Origin: Burkholderia sp. HI2500
Lineage (GTDB): Bacteria; Pseudomonadota; Gammaproteobacteria; Burkholderiales; Burkholderiaceae
Assembly (NCBI RefSeq): GCF_002223055.1
Contig: NZ_NKFL01000007.1
Location: 186,001 to 250,000 of the forward strand
Reading direction: 5' to 3'
DNA: 64,000 nucleotides
Position 1 is the first letter of the stretch, and each line of letters begins with the position of its first letter. The notes beneath the pieces are model-generated. The model ran no database searches. It worked only from the letters and a program-made list of their open reading frames with translations, and had not been told where the DNA came from. Below are positions 35,719 to 43,835 of this stretch, piece after piece. Made by a program: the position numbers and the translations under genes.

Positions 35719-36720
35719 TCACGAAACGACTTCGTCGAGCGGGCGACGCGGCGAGTGCGGCGTATGCGGGCCGTGCCCGACACGCAATAGCAACTGCGGT
35801 TCGCCGTGCAGCCCGAGCATGTGACGCAGGTGGGCGCGCAGCTCGGTCGTCTCGATCGGCTGGTTCAGGTACGACGCCGTATAGCCTGCGCGCGTCGCGA
35901 CGAGCAGGACGCGCTCCAGCGCCTGTCCGGCGGCGAGCCACGCGTCGCGATCGTCGCGCACGGTCGAGATGCATACGACCAACGGCGACGCGCCGACGAG
36001 CTGGTGATGCAGCGCGGCCAGTCCGTTACCGAGATCGAACGTCCGTACCGCCATCGTCACGACGGGCGCCGCGAAGTCCAGCAGCGTCGGCACGCCGGCC
36101 GCGAACGCCGGCATGCCGTCGACGTGGCGGCGCGGATCGATCCAGCTCGCCAGTTCGCGCCTGAAGCGCGGGTCCGCGAACTGCTCCTGATCGGCCTCTG
36201 CAACCAGCTCGGCCACCCGTGCGCGATGCGCGATCGAGTCGACGCAGGTGATCTCGGCGCCTTCCGCGACACCGGCCGCGATCAGCTCGCGCTGCAGCGT
36301 GTCCGGAACAGCCGTCGATTCGAACGGCGCACGCGTCGTGACGCGCTCCGGAATCGCATCGAACAGCGCGCCGAGCGACGCGTCGGAATAGCCGTCGTCG
36401 CACACCCGGACCAGCGCCAGCAGATCGGGATCGATGTCGGACGGGAACGTGCTGATCGTGTGGGCGAGCCCGGCGTGATCGAGCGCGACGCGCAGGTTGA
36501 GCAGGGCCGCACCGCAGCTGATGAGCAGCTCGCGATCGAACGGATCGATGACGGGCAACGCGCGCACGCGATCCGCGCAGACCGCGATCGTGGGGCCGTC
36601 GACGATGAACCGCCACGGCTGCGAGTTGTGGCTGGACGGGGCCAGCACCGCGTAGGCCAGCAGCGACCTCAGATGTGCTTCAGGGTGGGCGCTTGCGGCT
36701 AGTGGGGGAACGGATACCAT
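35719..36720 (-). CDS. Acg-type nitroreductase-fold flavoprotein
   Basis: 333 residues. The FMN-binding start is LLAYAVLAPSSHNSQPWRF (residues about 22-40), and the middle and end match large two-lobed nitroreductases of the Acg/Rv3131 kind: RELLISCGAALLNLRVAL, AWLAAGQALERVLLVAT and LNQPIETTELR. In mycobacteria this family is induced by hypoxia and its members may bind flavin without classic activity. ATG 36720 is preferred to 36756 because AGGAG lies 8 bases upstream. It is the first gene of the minus-strand unit under the FNR box at 36792. Confidence 0.85.
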   Translation of the reverse strand: MVSVPPLAASAHPEAHLRSLLAYAVLAPSSHNSQPWRFIVDGPTIAVCADRVRALPVIDPFDRELLISCGAALLNLRVALDHAGLAHTISTFPSDIDPDLLALVRVCDDGYSDASLGALFDAIPERVTTRAPFESTAVPDTLQRELIAAGVAEGAEITCVDSIAHRARVAELVAEADQEQFADPRFRRELASWIDPRRHVDGMPAFAAGVPTLLDFAAPVVTMAVRTFDLGNGLAALHHQLVGASPLVVCISTVRDDRDAWLAAGQALERVLLVATRAGYTASYLNQPIETTELRAHLRHMLGLHGEPQLLLRVGHGPHTPHSPRRPLDEVVS

Positions 36721-36791
36721 TCGATCATCTCCTGGTCGCCACACGGGGGGCGTCATGTCACTTCATCGTGTCAGCAACCGTCTGTCCGCCG

Positions 36792-36805
36792 TTGACCCAC
36801 ATCAA
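36792..36805. promoter_or_regulatory. FNR/ANR box, TTGACCCACATCAA, in a divergent promoter region
   Basis: A perfect TTGAC-N4-ATCAA box between the nitroreductase (minus) and alcohol dehydrogenase (plus) genes, 72 and 90 bases from the two starts. It could activate both. Confidence 0.8.
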
Positions 36806-36894
36806 GCGCCCGTCACCGGGCCATGCGTTCGGGGCGCGGAGCGACTAGCGTGGAGAGGTGACGCGCACGAACATGCGTGCGCGGGGAGGCGAGC

Positions 36895-37884
36895 ATGTTT
36901 GCGATGATGTTTGACGGCACGACACAGCATCTGCGCGAGGCGCGCGTGCCGGACCCGTTGCCGGCGGCGGGCCAGTTGCTGATCGACGTACACGCATGCG
37001 GCGTATGCCGGACCGATCTCCACGTCGTTGACGGCGAGCTTGCGCATCCGAAGCTGCCGCTGATCCCGGGGCACGAGATCGTCGGCACGGTGCGTGCGCT
37101 CGGCGCGGGCGTGACGGGCTTCGTCGTGGGCGACCGCGTCGGTGTGCCGTGGCTCGGCTTGACGTGCGGCCATTGCGCGTATTGCACGACGGGCCGTGAG
37201 AATCTGTGCGACAGCCCGGGATTCACCGGCTATACGATCGACGGCGGCTATGCGGAGTGCACCGTCGCCGACCACCGGTATTGCGTGCATCTGCCGCAGC
37301 GCTACACCGATCTCGAAGCTGCGCCACTGCTGTGTGCCGGCCTGATCGGCTATCGAACCTTGCGCATGGCGGGCGATGCACGGCGCATCGGCATCTACGG
37401 CTTCGGTGCGGCAGCGCATCTCGTCGCGCAGGTCGCGCATATCGAGGGACGCAAGGTGTTTGCGCTGACGAAGCCGGGCGATACCGTGGCGCAGCAGCTG
37501 GCGCGTTCACTCGGTGCCGCGTGGGCCGGCGGCAGCGACGAAGCGCCTCCCGAGGCGCTCGACGCCACGCTCATCTTCGCGCCGGTGGGGGCACTGGTGC
37601 CGACAGCGCTTCGCGCGGTCGACAAAGGCGGGATCGTCGTATGCGGCGGCATCCACATGAGCGACATACCGGGCTTTCCGTACGCGTGGCTGTGGGGCGA
37701 GCGCCGTATCGTGTCGGTCGCCAACCTGACGCGCGCGGATGCGGTCGAATTCATGCGGGTCGCCGATACGATGCCGCTGCGGGTCGAGGCCGTGCGCTAT
37801 GCGCTGACCGACGCGAACCGTGCGCTCGACGACTTGCGCTCGGGGCGTTTGTCGGGGGCGGCGGTGCTCGCCATGCGCGGCTGA
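36895..37884 (+). CDS. zinc-dependent alcohol dehydrogenase family protein (1)
   Basis: 329 residues of MDR fold. The catalytic zinc site is CGVCRTDLH with GHE downstream. The structural zinc uses four cysteines in CGHCAYCTTGRENLC. The cofactor motif GIYGFGAAAHLVAQVA is a variant of GxGxxG, probably for NAD(H). It would reduce aldehydes to alcohols when oxygen is lacking, returning NAD+. ATG 36895 has GGGGAGGCG ahead of it; a GTG at 36877 is less likely. It is divergent from the nitroreductase and shares its FNR box. Confidence 0.9.
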   Translation: MFAMMFDGTTQHLREARVPDPLPAAGQLLIDVHACGVCRTDLHVVDGELAHPKLPLIPGHEIVGTVRALGAGVTGFVVGDRVGVPWLGLTCGHCAYCTTGRENLCDSPGFTGYTIDGGYAECTVADHRYCVHLPQRYTDLEAAPLLCAGLIGYRTLRMAGDARRIGIYGFGAAAHLVAQVAHIEGRKVFALTKPGDTVAQQLARSLGAAWAGGSDEAPPEALDATLIFAPVGALVPTALRAVDKGGIVVCGGIHMSDIPGFPYAWLWGERRIVSVANLTRADAVEFMRVADTMPLRVEAVRYALTDANRALDDLRSGRLSGAAVLAMRG

Positions 37885-37907
37885 TGCGCCCGCCGCACAC
37901 AGCGAGG

Positions 37908-38681
37908 TCAGATTTGCCCGAGGCCTTCCGGATCGACGATGCGGATCTGCTTGCCTTGCGCCGCGACGAGCCCCTTGTGCTGGAACTTCGACATCATCCG
38001 GCTGACGGTTTCGAGCTTCATCCCGAGATATTCGCCGATCTCGTCGCGCGTCATCCGCAGCACGAACTCGGCGGCCGAGTAGCCGCGCGCCTTGAAGCGG
38101 GTGGAAAGGTTCAGCAGGAACGCGGCCACGCGCTGTTCGGCGGTCATCGTGCCGAGCAGCAGCATCAGCGCGGATTCGCGGACGATTTCGCCGCTCATCA
38201 TCTGGTACACGTGATGCTGCATCGGCCGCACTTCGCGGCACATCTGCTCGAGCTGGCCGAACGGGATGATGCAGACGGTGCTGTCCTCGAGCGCGATCGC
38301 GTCGCCGTTGTGGTGCCCGGTGTGCACGCCGCCGAGCCCGAGCGATTCGCCGACGATCTGGAAGCCGGTGATCTGCTCGTCGCCGTCGCGATGCATCACG
38401 ATGGTCTTGAACGACCCGGTCCGGACCGCATAGATGCTGTTGAACGTGTCGCCTGCGCGAAACAGCGTTTCACCGCGCCGGACGTGCCGCGTCGTGCAGA
38501 TCATCGCGTCGACACGCGCGAAATCGTCAGGCGAAAGGTCGGCCGGCATGCAGACGGTACGCAACGCGCACGTCGAGCAACGGGACGCGGCGCGCTTCGG
38601 CTGGTCCACCCGTTCGACGGAATGCAGCGGAATGAACGGGCGTAACGGCATGGTCGGCGAGACTTCGGCATGGCTCTGCAT
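37908..38681 (-). CDS. FNR/ANR-type oxygen-sensing transcriptional regulator
   Basis: 257 residues of Crp/Fnr type. The [4Fe-4S] ligand pattern of FNR is complete: C35-x2-C38-x5-C44 near the N-terminus plus C137 in DSTVCIIPF. The cAMP-like fold follows (RRGETLFRAGDTFNSIYAVRTGS). The recognition helix has E224-x-x-S227-R228 (GMKLETVSRMMSK), the FNR combination that reads TTGAT half-sites, in place of the RxxxRE of Crp. It should be an active dimer only when oxygen is absent. It lies inside the island whose promoters carry its expected box, so it is the best candidate for their activator. Confidence 0.92.
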   Translation of the reverse strand: MQSHAEVSPTMPLRPFIPLHSVERVDQPKRAASRCSTCALRTVCMPADLSPDDFARVDAMICTTRHVRRGETLFRAGDTFNSIYAVRTGSFKTIVMHRDGDEQITGFQIVGESLGLGGVHTGHHNGDAIALEDSTVCIIPFGQLEQMCREVRPMQHHVYQMMSGEIVRESALMLLLGTMTAEQRVAAFLLNLSTRFKARGYSAAEFVLRMTRDEIGEYLGMKLETVSRMMSKFQHKGLVAAQGKQIRIVDPEGLGQI

Positions 38682-39022
38682 GATCGGCTCCAGTGCTTGG
38701 GGCGGCGGCGAATCGCTGTCGTGCAGGTTCGCGCTGGCCGTCGTATCGGCGGCCCCGGCGTCTGCCGCCTACCTGATGGGGAACCACACCGGAGGGCCAG
38801 GAGACCGGTACGCCGGTCTCGATGGTGATGCGGCCTTTGCTCCGGGAGGCACGCTTGCTTGTTTTTCTTGATACGCAGTATGGACGGCGCGCGCCGCGAC
38901 GGAAATCAGCCGCAATTGAAGATGCGGTAGGACACGCGGAAGGGTTGTAGGACGTTTCCTACAGAGGCGCGGCATCCTGGCGGGGCGACGCGGGGGCGCA
39001 CCGGTCGTGCGCCGGAGCCGCA
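38682..39022. other. intergenic region upstream of the FNR-type gene
   Basis: 341 bases between the FNR-type start and the response regulator stop. No FNR-type box of its own was seen, so the regulator is apparently not under direct self-control through such a box. It contains the inverted repeat at 38946-38963. Confidence 0.5.
38946..38963. promoter_or_regulatory. inverted repeat TGTAGGA-CGTT-TCCTACA
   Basis: A perfect 7-4-7 inverted repeat about 265 bases upstream of the FNR-type gene and 60 bases past the stop of the NarL-type regulator gene. Its core TAGGA...TTTCCTA looks like heptad repeats bound by some NarL/LuxR-type regulators. It may be an operator or a weak hairpin. Confidence 0.4.
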
Positions 39023-39670
39023 TCAGAGATCGTCCGGGTCGTCGAACAGCTTGTGACGCATCGCATAGCGCACGAGCGCCGTGTCGTTCGGCATCTGCAT
39101 CTTATCGAGAATCCGCGTCTTGTACGTGCTGACCGTCTTGACGCTGACACAAAGCGCTTCCGCGATCTCGGAGATCGACTCGCCGGTGGTGACGCGCCGG
39201 AACACGTCGAACTCGCGATCGGACAGGCGCTGGTGCGGCAGGAGATCGGTCGGCTCGTTCAGGCTCTGCGCGAACTGCTCGGCCATCGTCAGGCTGACGT
39301 AGACGCCGCCGGCCGCGATCTTGGTCAGCGCCGCCACCAGCTCGGCGCTCGCGCTCTCCTTGGTCATGTAGCCGGACGCGCCGGCGCGGAACGCGCGCAC
39401 CGCGTATTGCTGCTCGGCATGCATTGTCAGCACGAGGATATGCAATGCCGGTTTCTCGTCCTTGATCTGCTTGATGAGTTCGACGCCGTTTCGGCCCGGC
39501 ATCGACAGGTCGAGCACCAGGACATTCGCGGGGGTGTCCCGCACGAGCGCGATCGTGGATGCACTGTCGCTCGCTTCGCCCGCGACTTCGAAGCCGCTCG
39601 CGCTCTGCAGGATGTGCCGCAGGCCGTCCCTGACGAGGGCGTGGTCGTCGGCGATGAGTACCCTGATCAT
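39023..39670 (-). CDS. NarL/LuxR-type response regulator
   Basis: 215 residues. The receiver domain has acidic DD (residues 8-9), phospho-acceptor D54 in VLVLDLSMPGRNG and KES near 104. The LuxR-type HTH (about 150-205) reads LSDREFDVFRRVTTGESISEIAEALCVSVKTVSTYKTRIL. The start codon overlaps the sensor kinase gene by 4 bases (ATGA), so the pair is translated together. Its overall type resembles DevR/DosR and NarL. Its targets are not shown by sequence. Confidence 0.93.
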   Translation of the reverse strand: MIRVLIADDHALVRDGLRHILQSASGFEVAGEASDSASTIALVRDTPANVLVLDLSMPGRNGVELIKQIKDEKPALHILVLTMHAEQQYAVRAFRAGASGYMTKESASAELVAALTKIAAGGVYVSLTMAEQFAQSLNEPTDLLPHQRLSDREFDVFRRVTTGESISEIAEALCVSVKTVSTYKTRILDKMQMPNDTALVRYAMRHKLFDDPDDL

Positions 39671-41661
39671 GACAGCACATCTCCTTGCTGGATGGCATGA
39701 AGCGGTAGCGCCACGGTAATCGTGAACCCCGTTCCGGGCCGGTTGTCGATCGTCACCGTGCCGTCGAGCATGTGCGCGCGTTCACGGATGCCGATCAGCC
39801 CGAACGACGGACGATCGCGCTCGTCGTGCGTGTTTTCCGGGGCGCCGTGGCCGTTGTCCGCGATGCGCAGCACGCAGTAGCCGTCTTCCACTTTCAAGGC
39901 GAGCGTCACCTGCGTCGCATCGGCGTGGCGCGCGACATTGGTGAGCGCTTCCTGCACGATGCGGAACAGCGTCGTGGCACCGGCGCTGGTGAACGCGGTA
40001 TCGACGGGGGCGATGTCCCGGTCGACCGTGATCCGGTAGCGATGCGTGAAATCATTGACCAGCCACTCGATCGCCGGGATGAGGCCCAGGTCATCGAGCA
40101 TCACCGGCCGCAGATCGGCCGCAATGCGTCGAACCGACGCCACGGTCGAATCGATCAGGCGATGCATGCCGCCCAACTGCTCGCGCACGCCGGTGTGAGG
40201 GGCGACGACGCCCGCGAGCCCCAGTTCGACGGCGGAGAGATCCATCTTGAGCGCCGTGAGTTGTTGGCCGAGGTCGTCGTGCAGTTCACGCGCAATCCGC
40301 GTTTTTTCTTCCTCGCGCACATTCTGCAGGTTGGCGGACAGGTCGCGCAGTTCCTCGCGTGACTGCTTGAGGGCATTTTCCGCCCGGACGCGCTCGGTGA
40401 CGTCGCGCAACATGACCGTGTACAGCTTGCCGGTGCCGTCGCGAATCTGCGAGATCGACGCCTCGATCGGAAACTCCGAACCGTCGCCGCGCAGGCCGAA
40501 CAGCACGCGCTGCTGTCCCATCTGCCGCTCGGTCACGCCCGTCACGCCGAACTGTTCGACGTGCCGCGTGTGCGCGGCGCGGAAGCGCTCGGGGATGAAG
40601 CGGGCGAGCGGCGCGCCGATCGCCTCCATTGCCGAGACGCCGAACACGCGTTCCGCGGCCGGATTGAAGATCACGATCGTCTGGCCTTCATCGACGGTAA
40701 TGATCGCTTCCATCGATGACCGGATGATGCCCATCATCCGGGCCTCGGTCGGCTGGCCGTCGCCGCCGGGGACGGCGCCCGACATTTGCCTGACGGCGCC
40801 CTGCCGAACGAGGGCGGCCAGTATCAGCGACAGCGCGATTCCGGCCACCATCACGGCCGTCGCGGATCCGGACGTGTCGGCGGGCGGCGCACTGTAGCGC
40901 AGCGAGAGCGGTGTGCCGCCGAACGTCAACGTATCCGTTCGCGTGAGCATGTCGCGGGCGACGGTGGCGTCGTCGCCGCTGAACCCGCCGGAATAGATGG
41001 GGGCCGCCGGGTTGTCGGCTGTGATTTTCATGTGCAGACGTTCCAGGACCGACGGATCGACAAGACGCTCCGGATCGAGCGCCGCATAAACATATCCGGT
41101 CGCGCGCGCATGCTGCGGCCCGGACGAAGCCCCGTCTTCAGCGTTCGCATAAATCGGCAGATACAGCGTCAGCGCCGTGCGGGCGATCGTCGTGTCCGCG
41201 CTGTCCTGGATCGCGTTCGCGGCCAGCGCGGTCTTGCCGGTTTCCGCCGCGCGCTGCAGCGCCCGCCGGGTCGCCTGATTGTCGTCGTCGGCGCTCGGCT
41301 CGATTCTTCCAATGCTGCGGACGGGCGACTGCAAACCGTCCAGATTGAGACTGGCGAGGTAGCGGTGCCATGCGTCGCCGGATTGAGGCATGGCCAGCGT
41401 CGATGCGAAGCCGCGTGCGCCGCGCAACACGGTAGCGGCGCCGAGGAGGCTGCGCCGGAGGTCGGCCGTCGCAAGCGTCGCCGATTGCGCGAAGCGTGCC
41501 TGGGCGGCTTCCTGCCCCCGGGTCTGTAGATGCCGGGCGCAGGCAAATGACGCAGCCAGGCCGAGCGCCAGCGTCAGCAGCGCGGCCAGGGTCGCGTATC
41601 GCGCAGGCCGAATCCTGCGCGGATCCGGCCCGGCCTTGAAGGAGGGCGCATTGACTGTCAT
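39667..41661 (-). CDS. CHASE-PAS sensor histidine kinase (HisKA_3 type)
   Basis: 664 residues. TM1 lies near 20-42. An extracytoplasmic CHASE-like domain (about 60-260) is followed by TM2 near 265-285, a PAS domain (about 310-430), then HisKA_3 with phospho-His H461 in RIARELHDDLGQQLTALKMDLS and a HATPase_c domain with DNGHGAPEN near 625. The PAS helix includes FRAAHTRH (H364 in a position used for haem by FixL, but also found in PAS domains without haem). AGGATG lies upstream of the ATG. It is divergent from the universal stress gene at 41910 and shares that FNR box. Confidence 0.9.
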   Translation of the reverse strand: MTVNAPSFKAGPDPRRIRPARYATLAALLTLALGLAASFACARHLQTRGQEAAQARFAQSATLATADLRRSLLGAATVLRGARGFASTLAMPQSGDAWHRYLASLNLDGLQSPVRSIGRIEPSADDDNQATRRALQRAAETGKTALAANAIQDSADTTIARTALTLYLPIYANAEDGASSGPQHARATGYVYAALDPERLVDPSVLERLHMKITADNPAAPIYSGGFSGDDATVARDMLTRTDTLTFGGTPLSLRYSAPPADTSGSATAVMVAGIALSLILAALVRQGAVRQMSGAVPGGDGQPTEARMMGIIRSSMEAIITVDEGQTIVIFNPAAERVFGVSAMEAIGAPLARFIPERFRAAHTRHVEQFGVTGVTERQMGQQRVLFGLRGDGSEFPIEASISQIRDGTGKLYTVMLRDVTERVRAENALKQSREELRDLSANLQNVREEEKTRIARELHDDLGQQLTALKMDLSAVELGLAGVVAPHTGVREQLGGMHRLIDSTVASVRRIAADLRPVMLDDLGLIPAIEWLVNDFTHRYRITVDRDIAPVDTAFTSAGATTLFRIVQEALTNVARHADATQVTLALKVEDGYCVLRIADNGHGAPENTHDERDRPSFGLIGIRERAHMLDGTVTIDNRPGTGFTITVALPLHAIQQGDVLS

Positions 41662-41824
41662 GGCCGTTCATCCTGACGGATTTTTCCGGCGGCTGGCGGG
41701 CGGCTGGCCGGGCGCGAGGCACGAAACGCGGGGCGGGCCGAAACGGTGATGTCGCCCGAAATTGTGCGCGTTTTGTCTGCGTTCGCCAATCGAGACCGAT
41801 GCGTATGCCGGTTGCCGTGCCGGC

Positions 41825-41838
41825 TTGACCGGCGTCAA
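41825..41838. promoter_or_regulatory. FNR/ANR box, TTGACCGGCGTCAA
   Basis: A perfect TTGAC-N4-GTCAA box between the sensor kinase (minus) and a universal stress gene (plus). It is 72 bases from the stress gene start and 164 from the kinase start, so the stress gene is the better target. Confidence 0.78.
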
Positions 41839-41909
41839 CCGGATGACGCGCGTCGGGCCCAGACTGGTGTGGCATGCCGGTCGAAACCCGACGGCACCAG
41901 GGAGGCATC

Positions 41910-42380
41910 ATGTATGCAAGGATCTTCGCGGCACTCGACGGCAGCCGCAGTTCGCGGCTGGCGCTCGACGAGGCGATCGCGCTCGTCCGCGATTCAGGCG
42001 GCCTGATCGTCGCCGTGTGCGTGGTATCGGACGCGCCTCGACTGACGGACGTCGACAGCGGTTATATCGACCAGCGCGATCCGGCGGGGCTGGATGCGGA
42101 CAGGGCCGCGATCGCGGTGGCGGACGCGGAGACCGCGTTTCGCCTGTGCGGCGTGCTCGGCACCGCGCACACGATCGACGCGTGCGGCGAGGATGTCTCG
42201 TCCGTGCTGGCGCGAGCTGCCGCGGAATGCGACGCCGACCTGATCGTGATGGGCACGCACGGACGCCGCGGCGTGCGCCGCGCGGTGCTCGGCAGCGTCG
42301 CCGAATCGCTGGTGCGCACCGCGGACCGGCCGGTGCTGGTCGTGCGTGAAGGGCAGGGCGCGTGTGCGGCCGTGTTGTGA
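41910..42380 (+). CDS. universal stress protein, single domain
   Basis: 156 residues. It opens with MYARIFAALDGSRSSRLALDEA and closes with the ATP-binding motif [22 protein letters not shown]. It is the same type as the protein at 29789. GGGAGG lies 6 bases before the ATG. It is a single gene ending in a strong hairpin at 42388 and driven by the FNR box at 41825. Confidence 0.9.
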   Translation: MYARIFAALDGSRSSRLALDEAIALVRDSGGLIVAVCVVSDAPRLTDVDSGYIDQRDPAGLDADRAAIAVADAETAFRLCGVLGTAHTIDACGEDVSSVLARAAAECDADLIVMGTHGRRGVRRAVLGSVAESLVRTADRPVLVVREGQGACAAVL

Positions 42381-42387
42381 CGAAAGA

Positions 42388-42409
42388 GGGCAGCCGCGGG
42401 CGGCTGCCC
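42388..42409. terminator. bidirectional terminator between convergent stress genes
   Basis: A perfect 9-bp stem GGGCAGCCG / CGGCTGCCC with loop CGGG. It lies 8 bases after the plus-strand stop and 20 bases before the minus-strand stop at 42429. Confidence 0.65.
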
Positions 42410-42428
42410 CGTCGTCTTGCGTGCGGTG

Positions 42429-43262
42429 TCAGTGCGACAGCAGTACCGGTACCGTCATCGTCTCGAGGACGGTGCGCGTCGCACCGCCCAGCACGCGCTC
42501 GTGCATGCGCGCATGGCTGTACAGGCCCATGACGAGCAGATCCGCATGCAGGTCGGTTACCCGGTTCAGCAGCGTCGCGCCGACACCGACCGACCGGTCG
42601 CGCGGCGTCGTCGAGAACGATGCGCGCACGCCGTGCCGTTCGAGATACGCGGCCACGTCGACGCCCGCCGGCGTCTTGTCCGGATCGGGCTGACCGCGCA
42701 CGACCGTCTCGACGTTGACGAAGCGCGCGCGCGCGAGCAGCGGCAACGCATCGGCCATCACACGGGCGGCTTCGCGCCCGCCGTCCCAGCCGATCAGGAC
42801 GTTCTCGCCGATCGTCCGCACGTCGCCCGCGTAGGGCACGACGATCGCCGGACGGCCGCTGCCCATCACGAGATCCTCGACGAAATGACGCGCCACGTAG
42901 GTCATGCGATCGTCCGGGTCCTCCTGGCCGAGTATCAGCAGATCGACGTGGCGCGCGTGCAGAATGGCGGCGGCGGTCGGGTCGCCGGTTGGCGCCTGCC
43001 ATTCGACGCTGCGTCCCGCGCGCTCGGCGGCCATCAGGAATCTTTCTTCGGCCTCCTTGCGCCGCTGGTCGCACAGGCGCTCGTAGACGGCCAGCTTCAG
43101 CGGCTCGTCGGGCCGCCGCAACGGTTCGAAGAGATCCTGGCAGACCACGTAGAGGCCGATCAGATGCGCATTCCAGCGTGCCGCGAGGTCGAGCGCGAGG
43201 TCGACGCGGGTCGCGCAGCGCTCGCTGTCGTCGAGGTGGACGAGCAGGGTCTTGTAGCTCAT
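42429..43262 (-). CDS. universal stress protein, tandem two-domain type
   Basis: 277 residues, two Usp-like halves. The N-terminal half has [24 protein letters not shown] and [14 protein letters not shown]. The C-terminal half has [21 protein letters not shown] and ends with [32 protein letters not shown], which keeps the G-x-x-x-G...GGAT variant of the nucleotide-binding loop. Its start overlaps the stop of the single-domain gene at 43259 by 4 bases (ATGA). It is last in the unit 45879 to 42429 with acetate kinase. Confidence 0.9.
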   Translation of the reverse strand: MSYKTLLVHLDDSERCATRVDLALDLAARWNAHLIGLYVVCQDLFEPLRRPDEPLKLAVYERLCDQRRKEAEERFLMAAERAGRSVEWQAPTGDPTAAAILHARHVDLLILGQEDPDDRMTYVARHFVEDLVMGSGRPAIVVPYAGDVRTIGENVLIGWDGGREAARVMADALPLLARARFVNVETVVRGQPDPDKTPAGVDVAAYLERHGVRASFSTTPRDRSVGVGATLLNRVTDLHADLLVMGLYSHARMHERVLGGATRTVLETMTVPVLLSH

Positions 43263-43762
43263 GACGGCTCCTTTTCGGTGGATGCGGCGGTGGTCTCGGC
43301 AGGTTTGCCCGACGGGCAGCCCGCCGGAATCATCAGCACCGGGCACGTGGCCAGGCGCAGCACGCGCTCGGCCACGCTGCCGAGGAAGAGGCGCTGGACC
43401 CCGCGTCGGCCGTGCGTGCCCATGATGATCAGGTCGGCCTCGAGTTCGTTGGCAAGACTGACGATCCGGTGCGGGATGTCTTCGCCTGCCGGCGCGACGT
43501 TGGAGATCTGCGGCGTGCCGGCGACGTCGCGCGCCTTCAGGCGCCGCGCCGCGTCCTCGGTGACGCGCAGCCCTTCTTCACGAAAGGCGTCGACCAGGAT
43601 CGACGGGTCGTAGCCGTACATGTCGTACGCCGGCACCAGGAAATCGACGACGTAGACGGGAGTCAGTCGGGCACCCGTCTCCGACGCGATAGCCAGCGCG
43701 GCGTCGAGTGCACGGGACGACGTGTCGCTGCCGTCGAGTGCAACCAGAATGTTCGAGAACAT
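43259..43762 (-). CDS. universal stress protein, single domain
   Basis: 167 residues. The Usp start is [23 protein letters not shown], and the C-terminal motif is [22 protein letters not shown]. The tail beyond residue 150 is variable and acidic. It lies 69 bases after acetate kinase, and a box-like CTGAT-N4-ATCAA (43822-43835), just inside the end of the acetate kinase gene, could give it an extra promoter. Translation of the next gene is coupled. Confidence 0.9.
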   Translation of the reverse strand: MFSNILVALDGSDTSSRALDAALAIASETGARLTPVYVVDFLVPAYDMYGYDPSILVDAFREEGLRVTEDAARRLKARDVAGTPQISNVAPAGEDIPHRIVSLANELEADLIIMGTHGRRGVQRLFLGSVAERVLRLATCPVLMIPAGCPSGKPAETTAASTEKEPS

Positions 43763-43821
43763 GGCATGTCCCTTGAACGGAGGTGGATGAGATCATCATC
43801 GGCGCGTGCGCGCCAATCGCG

Positions 43822-43835
43822 CTGATCTGGATCAA
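43822..43835 (-). promoter_or_regulatory. FNR/ANR-like box, CTGATCTGGATCAA, at the end of the acetate kinase gene
   Basis: One mismatch to TTGAT-N4-ATCAA. It lies at the 3' end of the acetate kinase gene and 60 bases before the stress gene start at 43762, so it may be an internal promoter. Confidence 0.55.
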
